The position numbers and the translations under genes are program-made. Positions 17,456 to 26,595 of a DNA stretch of 64,000 nt are shown one piece after another (position 1 is the stretch's first letter; each line of letters starts with the position of its first letter). Source of the stretch: Pseudomonas abietaniphila (GTDB taxonomy: Bacteria > Pseudomonadota > Gammaproteobacteria > Pseudomonadales > Pseudomonadaceae); assembly GCF_900100795.1 (NCBI RefSeq), contig NZ_FNCO01000010.1, positions 124,001 to 188,000 of the forward strand, written 5' to 3'. The notes under the pieces are model-generated. The model saw only the letters and a program-made list of their open reading frames with translations. It did no database searches and was not told where the DNA came from.

Positions 17456-17492
17456 TAAAAAATGGGCATCCAACTGCTTGGTATGCCCATTT
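17456..17492 (-). terminator. Rho-independent terminator of the HU gene
   Basis: On the minus strand, arms AATGGGCAT and ATGCCCATT enclose 13 bases and are followed by a T-tract. It lies 36 bases downstream of the HU stop codon. Confidence 0.85.
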
Positions 17493-17527
17493 CCACGCTG
17501 TTCGCCTTCCGCAAGACGTCCAGCTAT

Positions 17528-17827
17528 TTATTTCTTCTTCGCAGGCGTCACGACAGGGTTAACGCTGTCTTTCAGGAACTTGCCCGGCTTGAATGCAACG
17601 GTGTTGCTGGCCTTGATTTTGACCGGCTCGCCAGTCTGTGGATTCTTGCCTGTGCGCGCGCCGCGATGGCGCTGCAGGAACGTGCCGAAACCCACGAGGG
17701 TCACGCTGTCCTTTTTGTGCAAGGCGTTGGTGATTTCATCCAAGACGGCATTGAGGACACGATTGGCTTGTTCTTTGGTGAGATCTGCCTTTTCGGCAAT
17801 AGCGGCTGCGAGTTCTGGTTTACGCAT
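17528..17827 (-). CDS. HU family DNA-binding protein
   Basis: A 99-residue histone-like protein that bends and compacts DNA. It begins MRKPELAAAIAEKADLTKEQANRVLNAV, with the beta-arm GFGTFLQRHRGARTGKNPQTGEPVKI containing the proline-tipped DNA-binding motif, and ends in a lysine tail PAKKK. It corresponds in place and length to PA5348 of P. aeruginosa, an HU paralogue distinct from HupB. It has its own terminator; the 189-base gap upstream should carry the promoter. Confidence 0.93.
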   Translation of the reverse strand: MRKPELAAAIAEKADLTKEQANRVLNAVLDEITNALHKKDSVTLVGFGTFLQRHRGARTGKNPQTGEPVKIKASNTVAFKPGKFLKDSVNPVVTPAKKK

Positions 17828-18016
17828 ATGAAGCCTCTTTTACGGTTTTTTGTTTTTATGTCCCGTGCCACCCTTCCAGGGCAGCGAGCAGGTACCGCAA
17901 CGGCTCTACGTTGCGGCAGACCGGAATGAGGATGGCATGCTGCCGATCCCCGCGCCAGTACGTGGGCCACGTTTGTATCAACAAAAACGTGCCTTATCCG
18001 ACAGAACGACAGCTAT

Positions 18017-19165
18017 TTATGCCAGCAGCGGTGGCAAGACCTTGTTCAAGGCCAGTTTGTCCATGACGGCGGCGCCTGTCAGGGCGTAACCCAGCAGGTT
18101 TCCGTCCGCATCGTGACACAGCGCCTTGATGTCCGCGCCCTGCCCTTCAACGGTCCAGACGCCTTCCCGGCCCTTGGGCGGTGGCGAAACCACGAGTGGG
18201 CAAACAGGCGTTTTCACCGTCACCGGCATGGGGCCGTATTTGACCGGCGTAGATGTGCCAGCCAGTGTTTGCGCCAGGGCACGCGCGCAGCTCATCAGCG
18301 GCATGACATAGAGCAGATTCAACCCGTCCACTTCGGCGCAATCGCCCAGCGCATAGATGTTGGCGTGAGAGGTCTTGAGGTGACGATCAACCACCACCCC
18401 TCGGCCAACCTCAAGGCCTGCGGCAGCAGCCAGATCGACTCGGGGCCGCAAGCCAATGGCCGACACTACCAGATCACACAGCACAACTTCGCCATCGGAC
18501 AGGTGCGCCTCAAGGCCATCGCCCGTTCGCAAGAGCCGGGTCAGGACAGGGCCCAAGTGGAACCGCGCGCCCAGACCCTCAAGTCCGGCTTGAACAGCCG
18601 CCGCTGCCGCCGGGTGCAACAAGGTCGGCATGACCTGTTCGCAAGGCGCCACCAGATCGACCTCGTAACCGCCCACGATGAGGTCATTGGCAAATTCGCA
18701 ACCGATCAGGCCGGCGCCGAGGATGAGCACACGCCGTTTACCTGCCGCGGCGGCACGAAAACGCGCGTAGTCCTCAAGATCATTGATAGGGAAGATGGCG
18801 TCGCCAGCATCGCCCTCCACCGGCACACGCACGGTCTCTGCGCCCCAGGCCAGGATCAGATCACGGTAGTGCACCGACTCTTCACCTATCCATAGGCGCT
18901 TGTGACCCGGGTCGATACCACTGATTCGAGTGTGGGTGCGCACTTCGGCCTTGAGCTGTTCGGCCATGGCGCCGGGCTCGGCCATGCTCAGGCCGTGGGC
19001 TTCCTTGTTCTTGCCAAAACCGGTGGAGAGCATGGGCTTGGAGTAAGAACGACCGTCATCGGCCGTGATCAGCAGCAGCGGCGTTTCGCCATCGAGCTTG
19101 CGAAATTCCCGTGCGAGGTTATAACCCGCAAGGCCGGTACCGACGATCACCACAGGTGCGTTCAT
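18017..19165 (-). CDS. rubB: Rubredoxin-NAD+ reductase
   Basis: An FAD-dependent reductase that passes electrons from NADH to rubredoxin, the donor for alkane hydroxylase and possibly for oxidative-stress enzymes. The 382-residue protein has an N-terminal FAD Rossmann motif (VVIVGTGLAGYNLAREFRKL), an NADH motif near 145 (RRVLILGAGLIGCEFANDL), and the FAD-binding ANIYALGDCAEVDG near 275. It lies 33 bases downstream of the rubredoxin gene, the same strand. The symbol follows the P. aeruginosa naming of the orthologous position. Confidence 0.93.
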   Translation of the reverse strand: MNAPVVIVGTGLAGYNLAREFRKLDGETPLLLITADDGRSYSKPMLSTGFGKNKEAHGLSMAEPGAMAEQLKAEVRTHTRISGIDPGHKRLWIGEESVHYRDLILAWGAETVRVPVEGDAGDAIFPINDLEDYARFRAAAAGKRRVLILGAGLIGCEFANDLIVGGYEVDLVAPCEQVMPTLLHPAAAAAVQAGLEGLGARFHLGPVLTRLLRTGDGLEAHLSDGEVVLCDLVVSAIGLRPRVDLAAAAGLEVGRGVVVDRHLKTSHANIYALGDCAEVDGLNLLYVMPLMSCARALAQTLAGTSTPVKYGPMPVTVKTPVCPLVVSPPPKGREGVWTVEGQGADIKALCHDADGNLLGYALTGAAVMDKLALNKVLPPLLA

Positions 19166-19198
19166 TCGTGTCTCCTGAATCAGATAAGGAACGGCGGA

Positions 19199-19366
19199 TC
19201 AGCCGATTTCGATCATCTCGAAATCCATTTTACCGACACCGCAGTCAGGGCAGAGCCAGTCCTGCGGGACATCCTCCCAGCGGGTGCCCGGTGCAATGCC
19301 GTCATCCGGCCAACCATCGGCTTCGTTGTAAATCAGGCCACAGACAATGCATTGCCACTTTTTCAT
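19199..19366 (-). CDS. rubA: Rubredoxin
   Basis: A 55-residue one-iron electron carrier. Two CxxC pairs bind the iron: WQCIVCGLIYNEADG and WLCPDCGVGKMDFEMI. The start MKKWQC matches the family; an in-frame ATG seven codons upstream was rejected. P. aeruginosa has two tandem rubredoxins at this place; only one is visible here. Confidence 0.96.
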   Translation of the reverse strand: MKKWQCIVCGLIYNEADGWPDDGIAPGTRWEDVPQDWLCPDCGVGKMDFEMIEIG

Positions 19367-19569
19367 GGGTTGGTTCTCTTGGTTCACAGGCTATACGTGC
19401 CCAGACGCTTGGCGGCCATCGCGCGCTTTTTCGAATGGGTCTGGGCGTTTTACTGATCACCGGGCGTTCACGCAAGTTTCATCGACGCGCAGCCCCCGAT
19501 CCGGTCGTCGGCCAGCCACCTCAATCATGCTAAGCTCGCCGCCTCGATTGCTGCCAATAACTGTTCACT

Positions 19570-20145
19570 GTGATCCAGCAAAATCCTGCATGCCCAACGC
19601 CCGAATGGCTGTTGCGCGATCAACTGATCAACGCGCCCGCGCCCGTCGTCCTTGAGTGGCTGTTCCACGAAGACTCCCTGACCCGCCGCCTCACCCGACT
19701 GTCCCACGATGGCTTTAGCGTCACGCCGTTGTTCGAAGGCTGGCAACCGCTGCGTGCCGATGAATGTGCGGCGCTGAACCTGCCGGATGGCAGTGAAGGC
19801 TGGGTGCGCGAGGTGTACCTGCTCGGGCATGGCGAGAAGTGGGTATTTGCCCGAAGCGTCGCCGCGCGTGCCGCGCTGGAAAACGATGGCTTGCACATGG
19901 ACGAACTGGGGACGCGCTCGCTGGGCGAGTTGCTGTTCAGCGACCGGGCGTTCGCGCGCGGACCTTTGCAGATTTGCCAATACCCCTCGTCCTGGTTGCC
20001 GCAAGCGGATAACCGCGCAGGACTCTGGGGTCGTCGCTCCTGTTTCACGCGAGGGGCGCTGGGCATCCTCGTCGCCGAGGTATTTTTGCCGACCGTCTGG
20101 CGCGCCATTGATGCCGCCTCCGAATCCGCCAAGGAGCGTCACTGA
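19570..20145 (+). CDS. ubiC: Chorismate lyase
   Basis: UbiC splits chorismate to 4-hydroxybenzoate and pyruvate, the first committed step of ubiquinone synthesis. The 191-residue protein starts at a GTG codon (MIQQNPACPTPEWLL). Family features are VREVYLLGHGEKWVFARSV with the substrate arginine, and LGELLFSDRAFARGPLQIC. Its stop overlaps the ubiA ATG by one base (TGATG), which suggests coupled translation. Confidence 0.93.
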   Translation: MIQQNPACPTPEWLLRDQLINAPAPVVLEWLFHEDSLTRRLTRLSHDGFSVTPLFEGWQPLRADECAALNLPDGSEGWVREVYLLGHGEKWVFARSVAARAALENDGLHMDELGTRSLGELLFSDRAFARGPLQICQYPSSWLPQADNRAGLWGRRSCFTRGALGILVAEVFLPTVWRAIDAASESAKERH

Positions 20146-21035
20146 TGTACTTGTCGCTGCTCAAGTCCCTTAACCGCCTGCATCCACGCGCCTGGGATTT
20201 CATTCAACTGACCCGCATCGACAAGCCGATTGGCATCTACCTGTTGCTGTGGCCAACGCTGTGGGCCTTATGGATTGCCGGCAAAGGCTCGCCATCGCTG
20301 AGCAACGTCCTGATCTTCGTCGTTGGCGTGTTCCTGATGCGCGCTGCGGGCTGTGTGATCAATGACTTCGCCGACCGCAAGGTGGACGGCCACGTCAAAC
20401 GCACCGAGCAACGCCCTCTGGTCAGCGGCAGGGTCACCTCCAAAGAAGCGCTGATTCTGTTCGCCGTGCTGGTGGGACTGAGCTTTCTGCTGGTGCTGCT
20501 GACCAATTCGACAACGATCTGGCTGTCATTCGGCGGCCTGGCCCTGGCTGCCACCTATCCCTTCATGAAGCGTTACACCTATTACCCGCAAGTGGTGCTG
20601 GGCGCAGCGTTTTCATGGGGCATGCCGATGGCGTTCACGGCCGAGACCGGCGACCTGCCTGCCGCCGCGTGGCTGCTGTACATCGCCAATCTGTTGTGGA
20701 CGGTGGGCTACGACACGTATTACGCGATGACCGACCGCGAGGACGACCTGAAGATCGGGGTGAAATCCACGGCCGTGCTGTTTGGCGACGCCGATCGGGT
20801 GATCATCCTGACGCTGCAGTGCCTGGCGCTGTTCTGCCTGATGCTCGCCGGCTCAAGGTTTGAGCTTGGGTTGTATTTCTTCCTCGGCCTGCTGGTCGCG
20901 GCGGGATGCTTCGCTTGGGAATTCTGGTCGACGCGGGATAAAGCGCCGCAGGCCTGCTTCAAGGCTTTCCTGCACAATCATTGGGCGGGGTTGGCGATAT
21001 TCGTGGGGATCGTCGTGGACTACGCGCTGCGCTGA
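20145..21035 (+). CDS. ubiA: 4-hydroxybenzoate octaprenyltransferase
   Basis: UbiA attaches the polyprenyl chain to 4-hydroxybenzoate in the inner membrane. The 296-residue protein has about eight to nine hydrophobic segments and the two aspartate motifs, NDFADRKVDGHVKRT near 67-81 and YDTYYAMTDREDDLKIG near 190-206. It directly overlaps ubiC. Confidence 0.96.
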   Translation: MYLSLLKSLNRLHPRAWDFIQLTRIDKPIGIYLLLWPTLWALWIAGKGSPSLSNVLIFVVGVFLMRAAGCVINDFADRKVDGHVKRTEQRPLVSGRVTSKEALILFAVLVGLSFLLVLLTNSTTIWLSFGGLALAATYPFMKRYTYYPQVVLGAAFSWGMPMAFTAETGDLPAAAWLLYIANLLWTVGYDTYYAMTDREDDLKIGVKSTAVLFGDADRVIILTLQCLALFCLMLAGSRFELGLYFFLGLLVAAGCFAWEFWSTRDKAPQACFKAFLHNHWAGLAIFVGIVVDYALR

Positions 21036-21074
21036 CCTTCGACAGGCCAGCGCAGGTTTGAAGGGCGGCTCCGA

Positions 21075-21461
21075 TCAGTGCTTCATGCCGTGGACGGCGT
21101 GCCACACGCCGCCTTTGCCATCGCCGGTCATTTCGCCGGGCTTGTCGTTCTTGAAGGTATAGAGCGGCTTGCCGTCATAGGCCCACTGCATCTTGCCGTC
21201 GTCACGCTTGATCGTGGTCCACTTACCTGACGCCTTGGCGTCTGCCGGTGCCATCATCGGTGGCCAGTTGGTTGCGCACTGGTCGTTGCACATGGACTTG
21301 CCACCTGAGTCCTTGTCGTACGTGTACAGCATCATATTGCTGTGGTCGGCCATCATGCCGTCCTTCGTCACCATCGCGGGGTCAGCAGCAAACGTCATCC
21401 CGGAGGATGCCAGTGCAACAGCAGCAAAAAGACCCATAAAAGCAGAAGAAATTTTAGCCAT
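21075..21461 (-). CDS. Exported protein with Lipoprotein_15 repeats (COG4315)
   Basis: A 128-residue secreted protein. After a signal peptide (MAKISSAFMGLFAAVALASS, cut near TFAADPA) there are two copies of the short repeat of family PF03640: MLYTYDKDSGGKSMCNDQCATNWPPM and PLYTFKNDKPGEMTGDGKGGVWH. Each repeat has the Y-T-F/Y-x-x-D core; the first has a C-N-D-Q-C pair. The role of the family is not known. It lies between ubiA and phoB on the opposite strand. Confidence 0.85.
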   Translation of the reverse strand: MAKISSAFMGLFAAVALASSGMTFAADPAMVTKDGMMADHSNMMLYTYDKDSGGKSMCNDQCATNWPPMMAPADAKASGKWTTIKRDDGKMQWAYDGKPLYTFKNDKPGEMTGDGKGGVWHAVHGMKH

Positions 21462-21561
21462 CGGTATGTTCCCTTTTTGTTAGTCGTAGGTTGGACAAAC
21501 GTTGTAGGACAAGACCACAAGCTTAGCCCTAGACCGGGCAATGCGCCTGGTTCGAACTAAC

Positions 21562-21579
21562 CTGTCACACGACTGCAAT
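21562..21579 (+). promoter_or_regulatory. Pho box upstream of phoB
   Basis: CTGTCAC-ACGA-CTGCAAT shows two 7-base PhoB half-sites on the same strand, 11 bases apart. A -10-like TATCTAAT lies about 10 bases downstream, placing the Pho box in the -35 position. The phoB start is 54 bases from the end of the box. This is the expected autoregulation of phoBR. Confidence 0.75.
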
Positions 21580-21632
21580 AATTCCGTTATCTAATGCGCC
21601 CCAAGACAGTTAAATGACATGAGGTTCAAGGC

Positions 21633-22322
21633 ATGGTTGGCAGGAGCATTCTGATCGTCGACGACGAAGCGCCGATTCGCGAGATGATCGCCGTCGCACT
21701 GGAAATGGCCGGCTATGACTGCATGGAGGCAGAGAACTCTCAGCAAGCCCACGCGGTCATCGTCGACCGCAAACCCGATTTGATCCTGCTCGACTGGATG
21801 CTGCCCGGCACGTCCGGCATCGAGCTGGCGCGTCGGTTGAAGCGTGATGAGCTGACCGGGGACATCCCGATCATCATGCTCACGGCCAAAGGCGAAGAGG
21901 ACAACAAGATTCAGGGTCTTGAGGTCGGCGCCGACGATTACATCACCAAGCCCTTCTCTCCTCGTGAACTGGTGGCGCGCCTCAAGGCCGTGCTGCGCCG
22001 CGCGGGCCCGAACGACGGTGAGTCGCCCATCGAAGTGGGCGGTCTGCTGCTGGACCCGATCAGTCATCGCGTCACCATCGACGGCAAACCTGCTGAAATG
22101 GGCCCGACCGAATACCGCCTGCTGCAGTTCTTCATGACCCACCAGGAGCGCGCCTACACCCGCGGCCAGCTGCTCGATCAGGTCTGGGGCGGCAACGTTT
22201 ACGTCGAAGAGCGCACGGTGGACGTTCACATTCGTCGCCTGCGTAAAGCCCTCGGCGATGCTTACGAAAATCTGGTACAAACCGTCCGCGGTACTGGCTA
22301 CCGTTTTTCCACCAAAAGCTGA
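21633..22322 (+). CDS. phoB: Phosphate regulon response regulator PhoB
   Basis: PhoB, when phosphorylated by PhoR, binds Pho boxes and turns on phosphate-scavenging genes. The 229-residue protein has a receiver domain (acidic pocket D10-D11, phospho-accepting D54 in LLDWMLPG, K near 106 in ITKPFSPREL) and a C-terminal winged helix with TEYRLLQFFMTHQERAYTRGQLLDQVWG and RTVDVHIRRLRKALG. phoR follows with a 47-base gap. Confidence 0.97.
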   Translation: MVGRSILIVDDEAPIREMIAVALEMAGYDCMEAENSQQAHAVIVDRKPDLILLDWMLPGTSGIELARRLKRDELTGDIPIIMLTAKGEEDNKIQGLEVGADDYITKPFSPRELVARLKAVLRRAGPNDGESPIEVGGLLLDPISHRVTIDGKPAEMGPTEYRLLQFFMTHQERAYTRGQLLDQVWGGNVYVEERTVDVHIRRLRKALGDAYENLVQTVRGTGYRFSTKS

Positions 22323-22369
22323 GCAGCTTTTGGTAGCGACTCCGATCGCGGAAGACAAGGACGCGTTAA

Positions 22370-23671
22370 TTGAACCAAAACTGGCATGGCACCCTGATCC
22401 GCCATCTGCTGCTATTGGTCACGGCCTCGCTGCTGGCCGGGCTGATCAGCGGCCATTATGGCGGGTGCCTGGCAATCGGCCTGGGCCTGTACCTGGCCTG
22501 GACCCTCAAACAGTTGCTCAGGCTGCATGACTGGCTACGCCATCACAAACCCGATGAGCCGCCGCCCGATGGCTACGGACTGTGGGGCGAAGTCTTCGAC
22601 AGCATCTATCACCTGCAACGCCGCGATCAGCGTGTGCGTGGTCGTCTGCAAGCCGTTATCGACCGGGTTCAAGAGTCCACGGCGGCGCTGAGAGACGCCG
22701 TGATCATGCTCGACAGCGAAGGCAACCTGGAATGGTGGAACCGCGCTGCCGAAACGCTCTTGGGTCTGAAAACACCTCAGGACAGCGGCCAGCCCGTGAC
22801 CAACCTGGTGCGCCATCCGCGTTTCAAGGAATACTTCGAGCACGCCAATTACGCCGAACCGCTGGAGATCCCTTCTCCGGTCAACGACCGCCTGCGCATT
22901 CAGATGTTGATCACTCGCTACGGTAACAACGAGCACCTGATGCTGGTGCGTGACGTGACGCGTCTTCATCTGCTGGAGCAAATGCGCAAAGACTTCGTGG
23001 CCAACGTCTCCCATGAACTGCGCACACCCTTGACGGTGATCTGCGGTTACCTCGAAACGCTGCTGGATAATGTGGAAGAGGTGAACCCGCGCTGGGTCCG
23101 CGCGCTGCAACAGATGCAGCAACAAGGCGGCCGCATGCAGACGTTGCTCAACGACCTGCTGCTGCTCGCCAAGCTTGAGGCGACGGATTACCCCTCGGAC
23201 AACCAGCCGATCGCCGTGCCGGCGTTACTGCAGAGCATCAAGAACGACGCTCAGGCCCTGTCAGGCGCCAAGAATCAGGAAATCACCCTGGACGTGGAAA
23301 GCGACTGGAGCCTGAAAGGCAGCGAGGCGGAATTGCGCAGTGCGTTCTCGAACCTGATTTTCAACGCGGTCAAGTACACACCGGCCGAGGGCAAGATTCG
23401 CATCCGCTGGTGGGCCGATGGCCGGGGCGCGCACCTGAGCGTGCAGGACTCCGGGATCGGTATCGACCCCAAACACATCCCGCGCCTGACCGAGCGTTTC
23501 TATCGAGTGGATTCCAGCCGGGCGTCCAATACCGGTGGCACAGGACTGGGGTTGGCGATCGTCAAGCACGTGTTGCTTCGCCATCGCGGCGCGCTGGAGA
23601 TCAACAGCGTGCCGGGCAAAGGCAGCGTATTCATCTGCAACTTTGCCCCGATCCAGATGACCAAGCCCTAG
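22370..23671 (+). CDS. phoR: Phosphate regulon sensor kinase PhoR
   Basis: PhoR is the inner-membrane kinase and phosphatase of PhoB, with activity set through the Pst complex and PhoU. The 433-residue protein starts at a TTG codon. Two N-terminal hydrophobic segments (LIRHLLLLVTASLLAGL and CLAIGLGLYLAWTL) are followed by a charged linker, a PAS domain at about 95-200, HisKA with the phospho-histidine H215 in VSHELRTPLTVI, and HATPase_c with NLIFNAVKYTPAEG and GGTGLGLAIVKHV. A terminator lies just after its stop. Confidence 0.97.
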   Translation: MNQNWHGTLIRHLLLLVTASLLAGLISGHYGGCLAIGLGLYLAWTLKQLLRLHDWLRHHKPDEPPPDGYGLWGEVFDSIYHLQRRDQRVRGRLQAVIDRVQESTAALRDAVIMLDSEGNLEWWNRAAETLLGLKTPQDSGQPVTNLVRHPRFKEYFEHANYAEPLEIPSPVNDRLRIQMLITRYGNNEHLMLVRDVTRLHLLEQMRKDFVANVSHELRTPLTVICGYLETLLDNVEEVNPRWVRALQQMQQQGGRMQTLLNDLLLLAKLEATDYPSDNQPIAVPALLQSIKNDAQALSGAKNQEITLDVESDWSLKGSEAELRSAFSNLIFNAVKYTPAEGKIRIRWWADGRGAHLSVQDSGIGIDPKHIPRLTERFYRVDSSRASNTGGTGLGLAIVKHVLLRHRGALEINSVPGKGSVFICNFAPIQMTKP

Positions 23672-23708
23672 TATTGGTGGCCGATAGCCGCTAAATTGCA
23701 TCGCTTGT

Positions 23709-23733
23709 GCCCTCCATTTGTGAGGGCTTATTT
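23709..23733 (+). terminator. Terminator after phoR
   Basis: Arms GCCCTC and GAGGGC enclose seven bases, followed by a T-rich run. It lies 38 bases after the phoR stop and 37 before the next start. Confidence 0.65.
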
Positions 23734-23769
23734 CATCCTTTTTCAAAACGGAACCCGCAAAACCCCATC

Positions 23770-25110
23770 ATGGACCCTTCCCCAGGTATTAGCTTCGCGT
23801 CACTTTTCGCCGACTTCGGCATGATTCTCTTTGCAATGATTCTGGTCCTGCTCAACGGCTTTTTCGTCGCAGCAGAGTTCGCCATGGTCAAACTGCGCTC
23901 CACTCGCGTGGAATCCATCGCCGAGAAAAACGGCTGGCGCGGCCGCATCCTTCGCACCGTACACAGCCAGCTCGATGCCTATCTTTCTGCCTGTCAGCTC
24001 GGTATCACGCTCGCCTCGCTGGGCTTGGGCTGGGTCGGTGAACCCGCGTTCGCGCACCTGTTGGCGCCGCTGCTGGAAGCCATGGGCGTTGGCTCGCCCG
24101 AAGTGATCAAGGGCGTGTCGTTCTTCTCCGCCTTCTTCGTGATTTCTTATCTGCACATCGTGGTCGGCGAACTGGCTCCTAAATCCTGGGCCATCCGCAA
24201 GCCTGAGCTGCTGTCGTTGTGGACGGCCGTTCCGCTGTACCTGTTTTACTGGGCCATGTACCCGGCCATCTACCTGCTCAACGCCAGCGCCAACGGCATT
24301 CTGCGCATTGCCGGTCAGGGCGAACCCGGCCCGCATCACGAGCATCACTACAGCCGCGACGAACTGAAGCTGATTCTGCACTCCAGCCGAGGTCAAGACC
24401 CGAGCGACCAGGGCATGCGCGTATTGGCCTCGGCCGTGGAAATGGGCGAGCTTGAAGTGGTGGACTGGGCCAACTCCAGGGAAGACCTGGTGACGCTGGA
24501 CTGCAATGCGCCGCTCAAAGAGATCCTCGCACTGTTCCGCCGTCACAAATTCAGCCGCTATCCGGTGTACGACGCACAGCGCAACGAGTTCGTCGGCCTG
24601 CTGCACATCAAGGACCTGCTACTGGAACTGGCGGCGCTGGATCACATTCCCGAATCGTTCAACCTCGATGAGCTGACGCGACCACTGGAGCGCGTGTCCA
24701 AGCACATGCCGTTGTCGCGCCTGCTGGAGCAGTTCCGCCAGGGCGGCGCGCATTTCGCTGTGGTGGAAGAGGCCGACGGCAAGATCATTGGTTACCTGAC
24801 CATGGAAGATGTGCTGGAAGTCCTGGTCGGTGACATTCAGGACGAACACCGAAAGGCAGAACGCGGCATCCTCGCCTATCAACCGGGCAAGTTGCTGGTG
24901 CGCGGTGATACGCCGCTGTTCAAGATCGAACGCCTGCTGGGCATCGATCTGGACCACGTCGAGGCAGAAACCCTCGCAGGCCTCATCTACGACAGCCTCA
25001 AGCGCGTGCCTGAGGAAGAGGAAGTGATGGAAGTCGAAGGCCTGCGCATCATCATCAAGAAGATGAAAGGCCCGAAGATCGTGCTGGCGAAGGTGTTGAA
25101 GCTGGATTGA
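23770..25110 (+). CDS. CNNM/CorC-type membrane protein (hemolysin C family)
   Basis: A 446-residue protein of the CNNM/CorC group, linked to magnesium or cobalt transport and sometimes called hemolysin-related. Domains in order: DUF21 membrane domain at about 10-200 (ILVLLNGFFVAAEFAMVKL), a CBS pair at about 225-345 (KFSRYPVYDAQRNEFVGLLHIKDLL and HFAVVEEADGKIIGYLTMEDVLEVL, shortened), and a C-terminal CorC_HlyC domain. The start MDPSPGISF was chosen because the 21 residues before it lie over the phoR terminator. No haemolytic role should be assumed. Confidence 0.87.
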   Translation: MDPSPGISFASLFADFGMILFAMILVLLNGFFVAAEFAMVKLRSTRVESIAEKNGWRGRILRTVHSQLDAYLSACQLGITLASLGLGWVGEPAFAHLLAPLLEAMGVGSPEVIKGVSFFSAFFVISYLHIVVGELAPKSWAIRKPELLSLWTAVPLYLFYWAMYPAIYLLNASANGILRIAGQGEPGPHHEHHYSRDELKLILHSSRGQDPSDQGMRVLASAVEMGELEVVDWANSREDLVTLDCNAPLKEILALFRRHKFSRYPVYDAQRNEFVGLLHIKDLLLELAALDHIPESFNLDELTRPLERVSKHMPLSRLLEQFRQGGAHFAVVEEADGKIIGYLTMEDVLEVLVGDIQDEHRKAERGILAYQPGKLLVRGDTPLFKIERLLGIDLDHVEAETLAGLIYDSLKRVPEEEEVMEVEGLRIIIKKMKGPKIVLAKVLKLD

Positions 25111-25127
25111 TGGATTGCACCAAATCC

Positions 25128-25279
25128 TTGTAGGAACGCGGCTCGTGTCTGGGCCCCTTCGGACGACCTGCCGGAAACCGGCGGTAAGCCTGGCGAATGC
25201 ATTTTCGCCTGACACCGCCGATGCTCATGGGATTACGACTGCTGCGCAGCAGATCGCGGGACAAGCCACGCTCCTACAG
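25128..25279. repeat. Chimeric, partly decayed REPIN
   Basis: The left arm (TTGTAGGAACGCGGCTCGTG) is degenerate. The right end (GATCGCGGGACAAGCCACGC, then TCCTACAG) matches the right arm of the 1804-1940 element, while the inner ACGACTGCTGCGCAGC matches the inside of the 45026-45190 element. It therefore looks like a mosaic of those two. Confidence 0.65.
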
Positions 25280-25297
25280 AGGTCTCAGCCAAAATGG

Positions 25298-26206
25298 TCA
25301 ATTCCCGCCGATGGCGAAATTCGGCAGGCTCTGCACTGGCCGTGCGAACTCATACGGAATCGACTCCAGCGCCAGCCCGACGTTGCGCTGCACCACGAAG
25401 TGCAAATGCGGGCCGGTGCTGTTGCCCGTATTGCCTGAGCGCCCAAGCGGCGTGCCTACCGCCACGCGTTCACCTTCCTTCACGCTGACCGACCCCTGCA
25501 TCAGGTGCAGGTACACACCCATGGTGCCGTCGTCGTGGAGGATGCGCACGAAGTTGCCCGAAGGATTCGCCCCTCGCCCGGATTGACCGTTCTCGGTCTT
25601 GATCACCGTGCCGCTACGGGCCGCGATGATCTGCGTGCCTTCGGGCATGGCAATGTCGATGGCGTAACGGCTCTTGGCGCCGACATGGCTGTAAGAACCG
25701 TTAGGCCCCTGACTGATGCGGAAAGGACCGCCGACCCACGGCAGCGGATAACGGTAAGCCAGCCCGCCGGCTGAAACACTGCGCTGAGGATCGCCGACAA
25801 TCGAGCGCAGGCTCGGCTTGTACGACATGGCCTTGCTGGGGATTTGCGGGCTCAGGGCCAGCAATCGTTCGTTGCTGCGGGCAGGAATGGTGCGGCGGAT
25901 GACCTGATCGGCGACGCCGACCACGTTTTTCACGCCAGACAACCTCAGCTCGATTTCGACCGGCGCATACAGGTCGTTGCGCACGTACAGGCTGTCGGTG
26001 CCTTTGGCTTTCTTGACGTTGAGGCGAACCTGGCTGTCGATGCGCTCAACCATGCGCTCTCGGAGTTTCATCACCTGCGCGCCAGGGACGGGTTGGTCGG
26101 TAAACGAAACCACTCCGTTGGCATCGGTGAATCTGTAGATGGTGACAGCTGCGGCCGATTGCGCAGCCAGAAGCAGTACACACACCGTCAGCAAGCGCTC
26201 TAACAT
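25298..26206 (-). CDS. M23 family metallopeptidase (peptidoglycan DD-endopeptidase type)
   Basis: A 302-residue exported protein. The signal peptide is MLERLLTVCVLLLAAQSAAA. Next comes a DUF4124-like stretch (VTIYRFTDANGVVSFTDQPVPG). The C-terminal LytM domain, about 160-280, has the zinc ligands in SRYAIDIAMPEGT and HLHF (GNSTGPHLHFVVQ) with the central HLMQGSVSVKEGERV. Such proteins cut peptide cross-links of the cell wall. The catalytic histidines and aspartate are present, so it should be active rather than an EnvC-like pseudoenzyme. Confidence 0.88.
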   Translation of the reverse strand: MLERLLTVCVLLLAAQSAAAVTIYRFTDANGVVSFTDQPVPGAQVMKLRERMVERIDSQVRLNVKKAKGTDSLYVRNDLYAPVEIELRLSGVKNVVGVADQVIRRTIPARSNERLLALSPQIPSKAMSYKPSLRSIVGDPQRSVSAGGLAYRYPLPWVGGPFRISQGPNGSYSHVGAKSRYAIDIAMPEGTQIIAARSGTVIKTENGQSGRGANPSGNFVRILHDDGTMGVYLHLMQGSVSVKEGERVAVGTPLGRSGNTGNSTGPHLHFVVQRNVGLALESIPYEFARPVQSLPNFAIGGN

Positions 26207-26595
26207 CTGGATAGGCCTGGCTTAGGGGACAATGGGAGCCAGCCTAACAGCGAAACCGATAGAAAAGGACTCATCCGTATCAATCGGTAATAGACGAAGC
26301 GTCAAGGAAATCGCGTCAGGGTCAGGCGCGAAGGGATTTGCAATTTCTATGCTTGCAGGGAGTGCGGTTCGTCGGGCTGACAGAGGAATATCCTGGAAAC
26401 AAATGCCTGAGGAAGCGCGTTGATTCGCGAGAATCGTACGGTATAGAGATGGGTCGGATCGCGGTCAGGTCGCGCAAACCACTGTAGGAGCTGCCGGAGG
26501 TTACGACGGTGGCGAATTGCGATGTGTCAGATAAATCGCATTCGCGGCCGTCGTAACCTCCGACTGCTCCTACAGGTTCTGCAGCGTTAGCAGAA
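26207..26595. other. 389-base gap holding a REPIN
   Basis: This gap separates the start of the M23 gene from the end of the response-regulator gene. The right part (26482-26575) is a REPIN. The left part, 26207-26481, shows no convincing reading frame with a ribosome site; frames open through it on both strands are short and run into the REPIN. It should contain the M23 promoter. Confidence 0.6.
26482..26575. repeat. REPIN-type inverted repeat (class GAGGTTACGACGG)
   Basis: Arms CTGTAGGAGCTGCCGGAGGT and near-complement ending CTCCTACAG, both containing a TTACGACG core, flank about 40 bases. It shares the GTAGGAG tip with the others but has its own inner sequence, so it is a third class. Confidence 0.75.
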